Below, one piece after another: positions 10,691 through 22,711 of a stretch of DNA of 64,000 nt (positions within the stretch are counted from its first letter, which is position 1; each line of letters starts with the position of its first letter). Both the position numbers and the translations under genes were made by a program. Below the pieces are notes generated by a model that saw only the letters and a program-made list of their open reading frames with translations, was not told where the DNA came from and did not search any database. Origin of the DNA: Strongylocentrotus purpuratus (Eukaryota; Echinodermata; Echinoidea; Camarodonta; Strongylocentrotidae); assembly GCF_000002235.5 (NCBI RefSeq), contig NW_022145541.1, positions 761,501 through 825,500 on the forward strand. The letters are read 5' to 3'.

Positions 10691-13600
10691 ACCGAAGCAA
10701 GCAGTCCCGACAGCCAGCATAGCAAGCAGCCGTCTTGAAGCCCCCAGCCAGAGCCAGAGGGGCGCTCAGGAGCGGGCGGGGCTACGTGTTCTCCCCCATC
10801 AGTTCTCTACCCAGCATGAGATGAGAGAGGCTGTACGTCAGAGACTCCATGTACCAAGCAGTCTACTTAGTCCAGGTACCCCCGAGGGAGAGAGAGCTGT
10901 TCCTGTTACTCCTGCTCAACCTGGTATGTGCGTCTTAGACAATTATGTTAGCCCTTGTGTATTTTGTTAATAATAATAATAACAATAATAATGATGATGA
11001 TGATGATGATGGGAGGAGATGCTGATATTTCTCAACATACATATTTATTGAAAATGTTTCGCTGATGTTTGTTTTATTAATAATAATAATAATAATATTC
11101 AATTGTTATATAGCGCTTAATCAAAATGTCTCTAAGCGCTTTACAAATATACTATTACCCCGGTCATTGGATTCACTGCTTGCCCGCACACAATGTGTGC
11201 ACAATGGTTATGTTCATGTCCCAAACACTTTGAGCAGACATTTTGTTATTGCTTCCAAAACACCTATTGTACATTCAATCTTTAAAAAATGGGAGAAATA
11301 AGATATTTATGTCTCATGCGAGTATAGTGAGAATCATTTACTTGTGAAGTAATCCTGTGAAATCTCGAAATAGATTTTCAGATAGAACGTAAAAAGAATG
11401 TTCTGGTTCTGTGTTTTACATACTCCTCTTTTTTTCTTCTTAATTTCAGCAGTATTGTATTTCTTAGATTTGTTCTAGGCTGTGAAATGTTAATTTTAGC
11501 AGTATTTTTTATAAATCTTTCCTTATTGTTTCCTTTTTTATGCCTCCGCCACCGAAGGTGGTGCCGGAGGCATCATGTTTTCGGGTTGTCCGTCCGTACG
11601 TCCGTACGTCCGTCCGTACATCCGTCCGTCCGTCCCGTTTGACCGTTATCACAATATCTCAAGAACCATTTGAGATTTAAACTTCAAACTTAAGGATAGT
11701 ATGTATCACCAAAGGAAGACGATCTGATTAGATTTTGGAGCACGTAGGTCAAAGGTCAAGGGTCACAGAGGTCAACTTATGAAATTCCATACATTGAGAT
11801 TGTTATCATGATATCTCAAGAACCACTGGAGATTTAAACTTCAAACTTAGTGATAGTGTGTATCACTATAGGAAAACAATCTGATTACATTTTGGAGCAC
11901 GTAGGTCAAAGGTCAAGGGTCATAGAGGTCAACTTATGAAATTCCATACATTGAGATTGTTATGATATCTCAAGAACCACTGGAGATGTAAAAACTTCAA
12001 ACTTAAGGATAGTATGTATCACCATAGGAAGACGATCTGATTAGATTTTGGAGCACGTAGGTCAAAGGTCAAGGGTCACAGAGGTCAACTTATGAAATTC
12101 CATACATTGAGATTGTTATCATAATATCTCAAGAACCACTGGAGATTTAAACTTCAAACTTAATGATAGTGTGTATCACCATAGGAAGACAATCTGATTA
12201 GATTTTGGAGCACGTAGGTCAAAGGTCAAAGGCCACAGCGCACATTATGAATGCAAAAACAGCTTGTGATCGCTTTGATGGATTGATGGATTCATGCCAA
12301 AATTAGGTCATGTTTGTTACTTGCAGAGCCAATGAACTGAGTAGATTCTTGGTTCATAAGGTCAAAGGTCAAAGGTCATGGGCCCATTATGTATGCAAAA
12401 ATAGCTTGTGAACGCATTCTCATTAGAACTGACAGATGGATTACTATTTAACTCAGAACATCTTGCAGAGCCAATGAACTGAGTAGATTTTATGGTCATG
12501 AGGTCAAAGATCAAAGGGTCATATATGTATATGAGAAATTGCTTGTAATCACAATATTCTGAGAACCTGTCAATGGATTACCATTGAACGTGAATTCAAT
12601 TTTTTTTTCTGTTTTGGTTTGTAAAATTGCTCTATAACGGAGGCATCATTTTCGACTGCGCGCAGTCGAATTCCATCTAGTTTCTCTCTGTCTTCTCATC
12701 AGATTTTGGGGAGGCAAGTCCACCGCTAACCATCATAGCCAGCAAGCCTGGAATGAGTGCCTTTCAGAAGAGTTTAATGTCAACACCCTACCTATCTGAA
12801 GACTGGGTTCATGATTTGTAAGTTTGTTTTCTTTGCTTCAAGGGGAAAATAGATTTCTTTCACTGTTTTTTTTCTTCATATTAGGGTCCATAGGTTAAAG
12901 TTTATAACCTTTCAATCTTACTTTACTTTGCTTTAATTTAATCCAACGATGTTTGTAGGACTAGACTTGTTCGTAAATCATTTTGGTTTGGAACAGATAT
13001 AATACTACTTGGTCATCAGATTCAGGTCATATACCAAGTTTAAAGTAGAACTTGACTCTATCAAAGTATCAATATTAAGTTATGGTTTTAAAACAACAGA
13101 TGATAGCAACAACAAAATATAGATCTGAATAAGGAATAACAATTATACAATTTTTTTTACCATTTTTGTTTTGTGACTTTTATTTTGAAAGTTTCTTTGT
13201 GTGAAATAGGGCTCATATTCATAAAATCTTACTAAGCTTACATGTAGTTTTCAACTATGTACATGTACTTTAGCCTATGTAATTAGTTGACAACTAGCTT
13301 TGTAAGCTTTTATGAATATGGCCCAGGTAGCCACGTTTCTTTGTGGAATTCTATGTGTGTATTATTTCTATTTGTTTAAATTCTTATCACCGTACAGAAA
13401 AGCCCGCTTTGAATCAAGTGTCCGTGTCAGACAGAGCGAGATTGAGAAGGAGAAATTCAAACTTCAGGGCTATGAAGAGAGGGTAAGAAATCACAAGCAA
13501 TGATAGATCTCTGTTCTCTTAAATAGTGTGTATGTTTACTTCAGGTTTTTACCTGTTAAAGTCATTAATCAAAAGTCTGTTTTTTCAGGGAAAATACCAT

Positions 13601-16600
13601 ATTTCTATTATTCATAATCCAAATTTTTGGGAAACAATGATTAGGAGATTGAACATGTTCTGCAAATATTTTGATTTATGTAATTTAATTGATGTAATTA
13701 TTAATGATTGAAAAGTAAAGCGGTTGAACACATGTGTTAACCCATTAGCAACTAGCGATTTTGTAAAAATGGCCTATGAATCACTGGGAGGTGTAGAAAT
13801 GTTGCTCTCATTTTTGACAGTGTTCTGAACAGTATGATACATGCACTATTTTCTATGCAGAATCCTACTATAGAAATCGTAAGGCTTGCGCACGTCTAAC
13901 ATTATCATGGTAGACCCTAGATCGGATACTATAGCGCGTTGAAAACGTACGAAACTGGCGGTTCAGTGAGTAAAAGGAGGGGCGGGTTTGGGCGGTAAAG
14001 TTGCTAAAGGGTAGGGAGACCTTTTGGTCACAGGAATTTATCTTTTTTCTACCCTGGCATCCTGGAGAATTAGGTATAAAATGTGCTCTTAATTCCTATT
14101 ACATGTATTTATTGATTATACTTCTATTGTGCTTTATGCAATTTACTTTGTATTTGTGATCGAGTGATTGCCAAATAAATAGTAATACCAAAATAAAATG
14201 GAATTAACAAAAGCTTTAAAGTAGTCACCCGAAAAATCAAAAGTGTTTTGAATCGATGCAAAATTCATATCATTGCAATTCATAAGCCTTACTGATCAAA
14301 TATAGCAACTTCCCTCTTCAAAATATGTTTGGGGCCCGCAGTAATCATCTCTTAAAAATGTTAATTTTAAGACCAGATTTTCTGCTTTCAGTGGTCCACT
14401 GAAGAGCGTCAAGATGTGTGACGTCACAACTAGCCACAAAGCTTTTTACGCCTTTCCATGATATCTATATGATTTTTCAGCAAATTATAGAGGAAATCTT
14501 TCCATCCATATATAATTTGTCCATAATTATCAGTTGTCATGATTTTTCTTCGGGTGACTACTTTAATCGTATTATAAAATGCTACATGTATCCTCACCAT
14601 TTTGATCGCATTCACTTATTCCTGTAACTCCATGCCATTGATGAATATTGTAATTTCCATTATCTTCTCAGAGAGCTGAAGGACAGGCTAAAGCCAGGGA
14701 AGTGGTGAGTTTCAGGAAGTCTTTATGGCTCCCATCATGTGTGCATATTCAATACACCAGTTTACGTGTAATTGATGAGTAAACAAAGCCAATGACCTAA
14801 AGGTCGGTGGTATTTATGCGTAAATAAAGATTGTGCCCATGCAAATGATGTGCGCGCACAACACAGCGCGCAGGCAGTGATGTCATCATAATTTGCATGG
14901 GCGCAATCTTAACTTACGCATAAACCACTGACCTCTAGGTCATTGGCTTTGTTTACTCGCCAATTAAAATGGCGCCCCTAACCGTAAACTGGTGTATTCA
15001 ATTCAAATTCAAATTTATTAATTAGCACAAAATAACATGGCATAAAAATAATTTTCAGGCTGTTTCTGCAGTATATCTTACATCAATTGACATACATGTA
15101 CATGTAATATCAATTTATACAAAATGAGAAATAAATACATTACACAATTAACACAAGTACCAAATGGTATAGGCTTTGGTAAAGAAACATAATGACACAC
15201 ATTACAACCGTAGACATATCAAAAATCACTACTGGTGTTATCACTGTACGGTTAGATAAGGCAGATTAGCAAAGTATAATAAATGTTAAGCTTGAGTTCT
15301 GGTAATAATAGAAAATATATTCTGACAGAATCCAACAAAACTTACACTGAATGTTCAAGATTATAAATAGATGACATGTGCCGAACGATTTTGGTAGAAA
15401 ATATGAACCGGTAGGTAGGGGCCGAGTAATGAGCATAGAAAGATAAGGACAGATGATTTCCAGCAAGTTGTTGTGAGGTTGTTTTTTATTTTACTGGTTC
15501 AAACAATCAATCACCTGCAGGATAAACAATCCAGAAGGTATTATAGCCATGTTTTCTCAACATATGCTTCCCATACCAGAGCTCAAGACTAGCTTTAAGA
15601 TGTAATGTTCAACGCATTGTATTTATTTGTTCAATGTACATACAACAAGGAAATTGTTTTTGCTCACATTTTAAATAAAAGCTCAGATATAGTTTACAAA
15701 GAACAGAAATAGGATACAAAAATGGATACATTATTGGTGATGACAAAATAATACATAAGGTTGATTTTTGTTTGGTTATGGCTTGTTTTGTTTCTGCTTC
15801 AATTAAAACCAGCTTAATATCAGGTTGGACTTCTGCTTTAGAAGTATTGAATAAACTGATGATATGAGCCCGTTCTTATCTGCCTGTGTTTGGTTTCAAA
15901 GATCAATCAGAGGATAAAGAGAGCGTCGGGTTTGCCTGCCGCCGTTGAAGACGTCATCTACCGACCAGAGGAGAAGGAACCAGAGGATGCCATTGCGGTG
16001 ATCGATGATGATGAGGAAGATGAAGAGGAGGAGGATGACGGTATGGAAGAAGAGGAAGAGGAGGAGCTCCCAGAGCTAACAGATGAGATGGAAGAGGAGA
16101 TTCGCAATGCCCTTAATCCCAACCCAGCCAGTGAGGGATTGGTTACCGGGTTTAGATTGACCATTAAAAGGAGAGATATGCAGACGCTTGCTGGTTTAAA
16201 CTGGCTGAATGATGAGGTAGGGGAACCATCTCAAAATATTGTTATATCCCTTATTTTTTTTATCACTAGAGGTGTCTTGGTCTAGTGGATATGGCACTGG
16301 ACTGTGGATCACTAATGTCCTTTGCCAAGTCAATAGTCTACATTTGCCACTCTCCACCCAGGTGAAGTAAATGAGTACCCGGTATGAAGAAACTCCTTGA
16401 ATGTTTGGCGCCTTACTATGGCAGGTCAGCTTACAGCCGGGGTAATAATATGATTCTTTGCATTTAGCGCAGTAGAGCATGTTCTTGTAGTTACTGCGCT
16501 ATATGAGCTGCCAACCAGTACAATTTAATCCTATTTGGTACGATTTTTAGAAGTAAATACGATTTTCCTCAATAAAAAAAGATATATTTACCACAACAAC

Positions 16601-19600
16601 AAAAAAAACGATTTTGTGTATGTGTTCCATTTTTAATGGCAAAATGCCCATTCTGTCCTGTAAAGTATCTTAAAAGCATCTCACATCGGCAATTTGGGGA
16701 TGTTCATTGGTTCATTGAACACACAAGTCATGACGAAATTGTGCATAATTCAACCAATGATCCATAACAAAAATTCTTCTTCTTATGTAGGAACTATAAG
16801 AGGCATTGATCCATGTTTTGTTTTTTCCAATATAATTTTTGTCAGTAAAATACAACTTTTAGGATTAAAGAATACAGTTTTTGAACTCCAGAGGTCGGCA
16901 GGTCTGTGTAAATGGACCTATTATTATTATAAATATCAATGAGATGTACATGTATCCATAAATATATATGATTATACCTGAATGCACTTTTGCACCCAAC
17001 ATACAAATGCATTTGAAGATAATTACACAATGCTTTTTAAGTTTATGCATGTTCTTTCTGTGCAAGATATTTTTAATTTACTTGCTCCCTCTATACAGAA
17101 AACTTCCACAATCAGTGCCTGTTGGTCCCCCATGATCTTCTTTTTCATATGTTAATTGAGAGCTGAGTTAATGAGGTAGCCACCTGTCAGTGACCTCGCT
17201 GTGTGGTCTAATCCCTTCTGGGATTTAATTCAATACCTTTAATTCAATTTTGTTTTCTTTTGATGCAGATCATGAACTTTTATTTTGAAATGCTGAAGGA
17301 AAGGAGTAAAGAAGAGGTGAGGAATAGTTTTTATTTGAATTTTGCAAGTCTAGTGTATGTACCGATCTGAAATTTACATGTTTTTTTATTTGACAGATTG
17401 GGTATACATGTGCATGCACGACAGAGTTAGGGCACTATTTAAAGAAAAGCTTTACGTGATATTGAAACTGACTTTAATGTGTAAAGATTGTTTATTTAAT
17501 AACTAAGGGGGAGGAGTAAACCATACTGTTGTTGTTGCTGCTGTAAGCCTTACATTACATACATGTACACCTGATACAGCCTGTGAATATGTCCATGTAG
17601 TCTGGGTTTCAACTTTTTTTTAAAGGGGCCTTATTGACATTTGTAGGGTCTATATGCATGAGCCCACTGTTAAAATTTAAAAATATGGGGGAGGGGTCGT
17701 AGGTTAGAAATTGGGGTCCTTGTGTCCCGGGCATCTGTTAGTGTCTAGTCTATACCTGGGCCCCGGCTTATAAAGAGTTGATATCAATCGCAACTTATTT
17801 GCAATTGATAAACTGCATACATATATGAGACTTTAAACTTGGTATTGATTTGAAGACTTGCTAGTAATTTGGATCAATCGCAAGTCTTCATTAGATAGGG
17901 CCCTGATGTTCCTAACCAATGCATTGAATGATCAATTTGTTTGTTTGTTTTTCAGGACTACCCGAGTGTGCATTCTTTCAACACATTCTTCTACCCCAAG
18001 TTGATCAACTCTGGTTTCGCCAGCCTTCGTCGATGGACCAAGAAGGTGGACATCTTCACGAAAGACCTGCTTCTGGTTCCGGTCCATCTAGGAATGCATT
18101 GGTGTCTAGCGGTAAGTTGATGGTCGTTACGTAGGATAGCATGCAGGGATGCTTTGTTTGATAGATGTTTTACATGGTTTCTTCTAAACAGTCTCGATTA
18201 ATCGCAACTTATTTGCAATTGATATTAATCACAACTAGGCACATGTGATTGATTCAAATCAATCATAACTCTGTATAAGACGGGCCCAGGTGTTCCTTTC
18301 TTGAGAAATGTACAGCCCATGACTCATTATTTTTTAATGCTTAAACCTTTTATTCAGTTTTAGCTATGATATTTCACTCAAGGTTCTAGCCAAAATATTG
18401 ATAGTTATTTTTCACATTTATAGTACTAGTTGTGTCACATGAGTTTTAGTTTATACACCAACAACACAGATGAAATGCATCCATCACATTGTTGTAATAA
18501 GACAAATCCCAATCTACTTTTAAGGTTATGTTATACCGTCATCTTATATAAATGGTACATTTTTTCAATAATATGTAATGTATGTAGCTGCACTGCTACG
18601 TCTTAGGTTTCGTTCCAGTGTGTGGTCACTTAATTTCCCCTTAATGGTATTTATCTTTTTCACTTTTCAATTGTCATAGGTCGTGGACTTCAGGAATAAA
18701 ACCATAGTATTCTATGACTCAATGGGAACCCACAATCAGCAATGTTTAGACGCACTGAGGTGAGTTGTGTTGCTGTAAATAATCAATTAATTTAATTTAA
18801 AGAGAAGGTTGAGTTTTGGGGAGAGGTGACAAATAATCTGTGAGCATTATCATTGTTATTATGCAAGTGTGGAAGAACATCAGAGGAAAAATGTTACCTG
18901 AAAAGCATGGCTCTTCAAATGCCTTCATATTCTGAATTTGATATGTAATAGCTTAAAAATGAGGTTTACATTTTTATGCCACATGTTCGTTTAGTCCCAT
19001 ATACTACATCTTTCTGTGTACAGCGGTTGTTACTTTTACCAAGACTGGGCCAAATTTCTTATCATTTTGATGATTCCAGAACCTTGCAGTACACACAAAT
19101 ACTTATATGCTACGTGATCAATTTTTCTGAACGATTCCACACCGTTTCTTTCACAATGCAATCGCACGGCCAGAACTCAACTTTAACTTTGAGACATTGA
19201 ATATAATGGCATATGTATCTTCAATAAATTAACACAATTTTATTGAAATAAAACTACAAAACGATTTTACTTTGCTATGTACATTTCCGATATATATTAT
19301 TATGTAATCATTGAAAACAAATTAATGAACATTTCAAACAAATGAGTTATAATATGACACTTTGTATTAAGTGAAGTAGCTTATATTCATATAGCAGCTG
19401 CACTTTATAAATGGGCCTATTATTAATTTTTTGTAGTTAAGAATTCTGATAAAAAGTAGGAGTACGATATGGATGCGTCATTGTATACAAATATCAGAGC
19501 TGCCAACCATTCTGTTTTTCCTGGAATTACTCCGTTTTTTCTTCCAAATTACAGTATTACGTTTTTTCTTCATAAAATATGTTTTTTAATAATTTTTTTT

Positions 19601-22600
19601 TTTTTTTTTTTTTTACATACCGCACGTCAAACAACTGCCCTCAAATGGTGATTTGATCACAAATTCAATAGAAAACTAATTTTAAAACATACTTGAAGAG
19701 AAAAATATTATAAAAAAAAATGAAATGCCGATATTACCAAAATAATCATAAAAAAAATTACCTGCTTGTATGGTAAAAACAGCATGATGAATGAACATTT
19801 CTGCAATGGAAGTGTGTCGCGCATGGTTGTAAGTTTTTTTTTTATGAATTCCTTTTTTTAGCTTGAAATTCCTTTTTTTTGCCATCATGATTCCTTTCTT
19901 TGGTCGCACAAGGTTGGCAGCTCTGAAATATACAATACCTTTCGAGGGTCTAGCAAAAACAATGAGCTAATGAAGAGGCATAAATAGTAGCTTTCCCAAG
20001 AGAAAAGTTATATCAAATTTACCTCAAGGTAAAGTTACTATTATGCCTCTGAATGCTCATAGTTTGCTAGAGCCAAGAAAGATATTGTATATCTGTTTTA
20101 TATCCCTCATGAGCATCTCACTATTATACAAACCTAAATACTGCGGCTCGGCCTAAATTGCACGACGTGAGCGCCGTGACACGGTGGGAGTTGCCCGCTA
20201 GAAGCATTTGAAATCCTGTATGCTCGCTGAAATCTGCCAGTTTGAAGAAATTGAGGAATTTAGTTATCGATCGCAGATATAGTGGATTCTGGAATGTACT
20301 ATACCACGCCAAAAGGAGATTATCTCCCGCTCTCAAATTTATAGTGCTCTGTACAATCGTAATGCAAAAAATATACATCAGGGATATAATATTAGCTATT
20401 TACTGTAAAATATATTTCCTTTATATATAATTTACCAAAATTTATTTTCAATTACAGAGATAATCTTTTAGCTGAGCATGCTGATAAGACGCAGGATTAC
20501 CACACTTTAAATGGAAATGTCATGATATTAACTATTTACTATACCGGTATATCTATATATCTATATATCTATCAGGCTATAGTTTATCCAGACGTTGGAC
20601 AAAGCCCTCCTCATAACATTTCCATTCTCTTCTGTCTCTAGCTGTCCTAGTCCAAGCGGCCGTTCCCATGTATGATGTTAGGTCATCTCTCCATCTTCTC
20701 TTCTGCCTTCCTCTTCTTCTCTTTCCCACCCTTGGTTGCCATTCTGTTAAACGATTTGTCCATCTATTGTCCTGAAGTCTTGCTACATGTACATGCCCAG
20801 CCCATCTCCACTTTGATTCTCTGACTTTCTCCATGATATCTTTGATCTTTGTTTTCTGGCGTATGACTTTGTGGTTGATTTTGTCTCGCAGAGATAAATG
20901 CGACATCTTTCTCTCCATAGCTCGTTGAGTAGTCACAAGCTTCTGTTCTAAATCCTTTGTCAATGACCATGTTTCTGATCCATATGTCATAGTTGGTAGA
21001 ATGCATTGGTTGAACATTCTTCTTCTTAGTGACATGGGTATCTTTTTATTGGTCAACATGTCTTTGTATCTTCCAAAGTTCATCCATCCTGCTTTTACTC
21101 TCATCATAACTTCTTCTTTTGTGGTGTCCTCCATTTTCAAAGTTTGTCCCAGATACCGGTATATACTTCCTTTATATATAATGCCCTACTATATATTATT
21201 TCAATTACAGAGATTATCTTCTAGCTGAGTACGCGGATAAGAAGAAGCAGGCCTATAGTTTGGAGGGATGGTCATATTACTCAGAGAAGGGCAATCCTCA
21301 ACAGCTCAATGGGTCCGATTGTGGGATGTTCTCCTGCAAGTATGCGGAATATATCTCAAGGGATGCTCCCCTTTCCTTCACACAGGTGAGATATTATGAT
21401 GATGATGATGATGCCAGTTATAATAATGATGACGATCTGGGGAGTGTTTCACAAAGACTAAGATCAACTTTAAGTTGAACTTAACTATGGTAGGCCTTTC
21501 ATGCCACTAGTTCCTCTAACCATTCTTGGCATCGGTTTCTCAAGGAACGTACAAATCGTGGTCACAAATCTACAGAATTTACCTTTTTTGATAGTTTATT
21601 ATTGAAGGAAAATTTATTATCTAAAGATCATAATTGAGAGACCAATGATGAGAGCAACCAGTGGCCTGAATGGCCTGCCATAGTTAAGTCCAACTTAAAG
21701 TCGATCTTAGTTCTTTGTGAAACACTCCCCTGTGCAGGATTATTTCATAGAGCATCAGGACGTGGTAGTTTATTCACTCCATTTTCATTCAAAGAGGTTG
21801 AGGGTTTCAAAGCCCAGCTTGACGCCAGGCTTCTTTGGCAAGTCATTAATTTTAATTAACCAGTAATAATGAAGTGTAGAAAATAAGTTTGTGGCAGGAA
21901 GGAGTTCCTTGATTGCTTGAGCAATACAGTTAATAACTAAATTATTCATACTTTTACCAAGATTTGTAATTTTCAGTACGGTATATGAAAAATTGATTAG
22001 TTCCAATGTATGTTTCTTTAGAATATAATAGTATAAAATAAAGCTTATTTTTAAAAGTATTCAACAGAGGCCCTAATTCAACCAGTCCACCTTACATTCT
22101 TGATTTACAATTCTTAAAAAACACCCAAAAAACAAAAAACAGGGGATATGAATAATTCAGGTGTTAACAGTAATACATGTAGCAGCCATGCTAAGCCAAA
22201 GGGTACCGGAGCCCCTAGAGTGGTAAGAATGGCAGTTACAAGCACCATATAAGAATCCACTGTCATAAATTGAATCAATATCCAAATGAGGGTTAGGAAA
22301 TCGCTACCCTGTCATTGGCTCCTGCTGCCACTATCAGTGGATAGCGGCGAGGAATAGAAACAAGGAATAGATCACAGCATTTCCTAAACATGGGTTGAGG
22401 GAGACAGAGACAAAATGGCTTGCCCTAGCAAATATGAACAATTCAAAATCTTTGCATTTTGGTTGAATGTGCGAATGAACTTTATTCCATGCTGTTCCTA
22501 GTACAATTCCTGTATATAATAATGAGGAAGACTCTAAAATACAGTGAAACTGATTTTCCTATATAATGATGCTGCATTTTTATTTTCATTCCATACTTCA

Positions 22601-22711
22601 TAATTCATAATCCATAATTCATCTTTGCTTCTGTTTACCCCCTGACAGCATGACATGCCCTACTTCAGGAGAAGGATGGTCTGGGAGATACTTCACATGA
22701 CCTTGCTGTGA
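10691..22711 (+). CDS. SENP1/2: SENP1/2-like SUMO-specific protease (Ulp1, C48)
   Basis: Ten exons join in frame: 10691-10923, 12703-12817, 13398-13482, 14672-14704, 15902-16216, 17269-17316, 17956-18111, 18680-18759, 21211-21385, 22649-22711 (TGA). They give about 433 residues, so an upstream exon is probably missing compared with vertebrate SENP1/2 (near 590-640). Cys proteases of this family mature SUMO and remove it from targets, mainly in the nucleus. The catalytic domain begins near [20 protein letters not shown]. The triad is visible: His in GMHWCLA (residue about 324), Asp in FYDSMG (341), Cys in GSDCGMF (392), with the oxyanion Gln six residues before the Cys. The C-terminus [14 protein letters not shown] is the SENP signature. 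A charged helix ([12 protein letters not shown]) and an acidic run ([12 protein letters not shown]) precede the domain. Family and catalytic exons are sure; the start is not. Confidence 0.93.
11082..11210 (-). mobile_element. SINE 3' part
   Basis: A TAA-repeat followed by a stretch matching the tail half of the full SINE at 30697-31006 (AAGCGCTTTACAAATATACTATTACC then CCGCACACAATGTGTGCAC). The tRNA-like head is absent, so it is truncated. Located in the first recognised SENP intron. Confidence 0.7.
11540..12671. mobile_element. ATGCCTCCG element with four tandem units of AGGTCA sites
   Basis: Starts ATGCCTCCG with a local hairpin (CCACCGAAGGTGG) and ends CGGAGGCAT at 12638-12646, followed by a short palindrome at 12652-12671 (TTCGACTGCGCGCAGTCGAA). 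A CGTCCGTCC-type microsatellite lies near 11588-11633. The body holds about four 152-160-bp units starting near 11660, 11818, 11970 and 12130, each containing AGGTCA half-sites in direct repeat with 1-bp spacing; two more degenerate clusters follow at about 12358 and 12499. No open reading frame. Located in the SENP intron between its first two recognised exons. Confidence 0.75.
14217..14565. mobile_element. Short TIR element in SENP intron
   Basis: The ends TAAAGTAGTCACCCGAA and TTCGGGTGACTACTTTA are perfect inverted repeats 349 bp apart. No coding capacity. The superfamily is undetermined because the flanking duplication cannot be separated from the ends. Confidence 0.75.
14754..14995. mobile_element. 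Palindromic MITE with 7-bp duplication
   Basis: ACACCAGTTTACG at the left and CGTAAACTGGTGT at the right; the two halves remain complementary for most of the 242 bp (shared AAAGCCAATGACCT, TTGCGCCCATGCAAAT-like stems). ATTCAAT flanks both sides (14747-14753 and 14996-15002). It lies only about 43 bp after the 5' splice site of the 33-bp SENP exon. Confidence 0.85.
16269..16500 (+). mobile_element. tRNA-derived SINE
   Basis: The head GAGGTGTCTTGGTCTAGTGG followed by TATGGCACTGGACTG resembles a tRNA 5' half with an A-box; the middle CTCTCCACCCAGGTG and TGAGTACCCGG match the body of the SINE at 30697-31006. The tail differs (GCGCAGTAGAGCATG). Located in the SENP intron after the acidic exon. 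It is not a functional tRNA: the second half does not fold as one. Confidence 0.7.
17757..18290. repeat. Two related short TIR-like repeats beside SENP exon 7
   Basis: About 17760-17905 begins GGGCCCCGGCTTATAAAG and ends AGATAGGGCCC; about 18190-18290 ends TATAAGACGGGCCC. Both contain ATCGCAACTTATTTGCAATTG. The exon 17956-18111 lies between them. They look like members of one small non-autonomous family, the second incomplete. Confidence 0.5.
18800..19200. repeat. Dispersed repeat, copy 1
   Basis: Closely matches 25484-25870 in the same orientation over about 390 bp, starting AGAGAAGGTTGAG and including ATTATGCAAGTRTGGAAGAACATC and GATGATTCCAGAACCTTGCAGTACAC. Not part of any recognised exon; this copy is in the SENP intron after the catalytic-Asp exon. 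Confidence 0.75.
19495..19925. mobile_element. TIR element, CAGAGCTGCCAA family, short copy
   Basis: Begins CAGAGCTGCCAACC and ends GGTTGGCAGCTCTG, flanked on both sides by AAATAT (19489-19494 and 19926-19931). The 431-bp body is A/T-run rich. The same ends and the same 6-bp duplication length occur at 5492-6534; a further single end (GAGCTGCCAACC) sits at about 16506. Confidence 0.8.
19929..20092. mobile_element. Small palindromic MITE
   Basis: About 164 bp whose two halves are complementary: the left TATACAATACCTTTC, GTCTAGCAAA and AGAGGCATAA are answered by TTATGCCTCT, TTTGCTAGAG and GATATTGTATA at the right. No coding capacity. It abuts the previous TIR element in the same SENP intron. 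Confidence 0.7.
20391..20517 (+). pseudogene. Duplicated 3' splice site and start of SENP exon 9
   Basis: An intron end plus exon start that repeats the real one at 21150-21265. Shared are TTCCTTTATATATAAT, TTTCAATTACAG and an exon start reading [11 protein letters not shown], against [11 protein letters not shown] in the real exon. Similarity stops before the catalytic-Cys region, so inclusion of this exon would not give an active protease. It is one half of a tandem duplication; the second half contains the RTE insertion. Confidence 0.8.
20553..21152 (-). mobile_element. RTE-type LINE, 5'-truncated
   Basis: A 187-residue frame (20577-21140, minus) encodes the C-terminal part of an RTE-type polyprotein: [30 protein letters not shown], then WRWAGHV and [16 protein letters not shown] near the end. 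The frame is open to its stop. The 3' end is a short repeat of CTATATAT (plus strand), typical of RTE tails. A 12-bp duplication ATACCGGTATAT flanks it (20541-20552 and 21153-21164). It inserted between the two copies of the duplicated SENP exon start. Confidence 0.9.
21440..21729. mobile_element. MITE with GGGAGTGTTTCACAAAG ends, CTG duplication
   Basis: The termini GGGAGTGTTTCACAAAGACT and AGTTCTTTGTGAAACACTCCC are inverted, with longer partial complementarity inward (AAGTTGAACTTAACTATGG against CCATAGTTAAGTCC). CTG flanks both ends (21437-21439 and 21730-21732). The ends resemble those of the 5.2-kb element at 52546-57781, so the two may be related. Confidence 0.8.

Noticed and set aside
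15003-15890. Extra SENP exon or LINE tail in the intron
   Set aside because: AT-rich, no splice-bounded frame that fits the family and no LINE motif.
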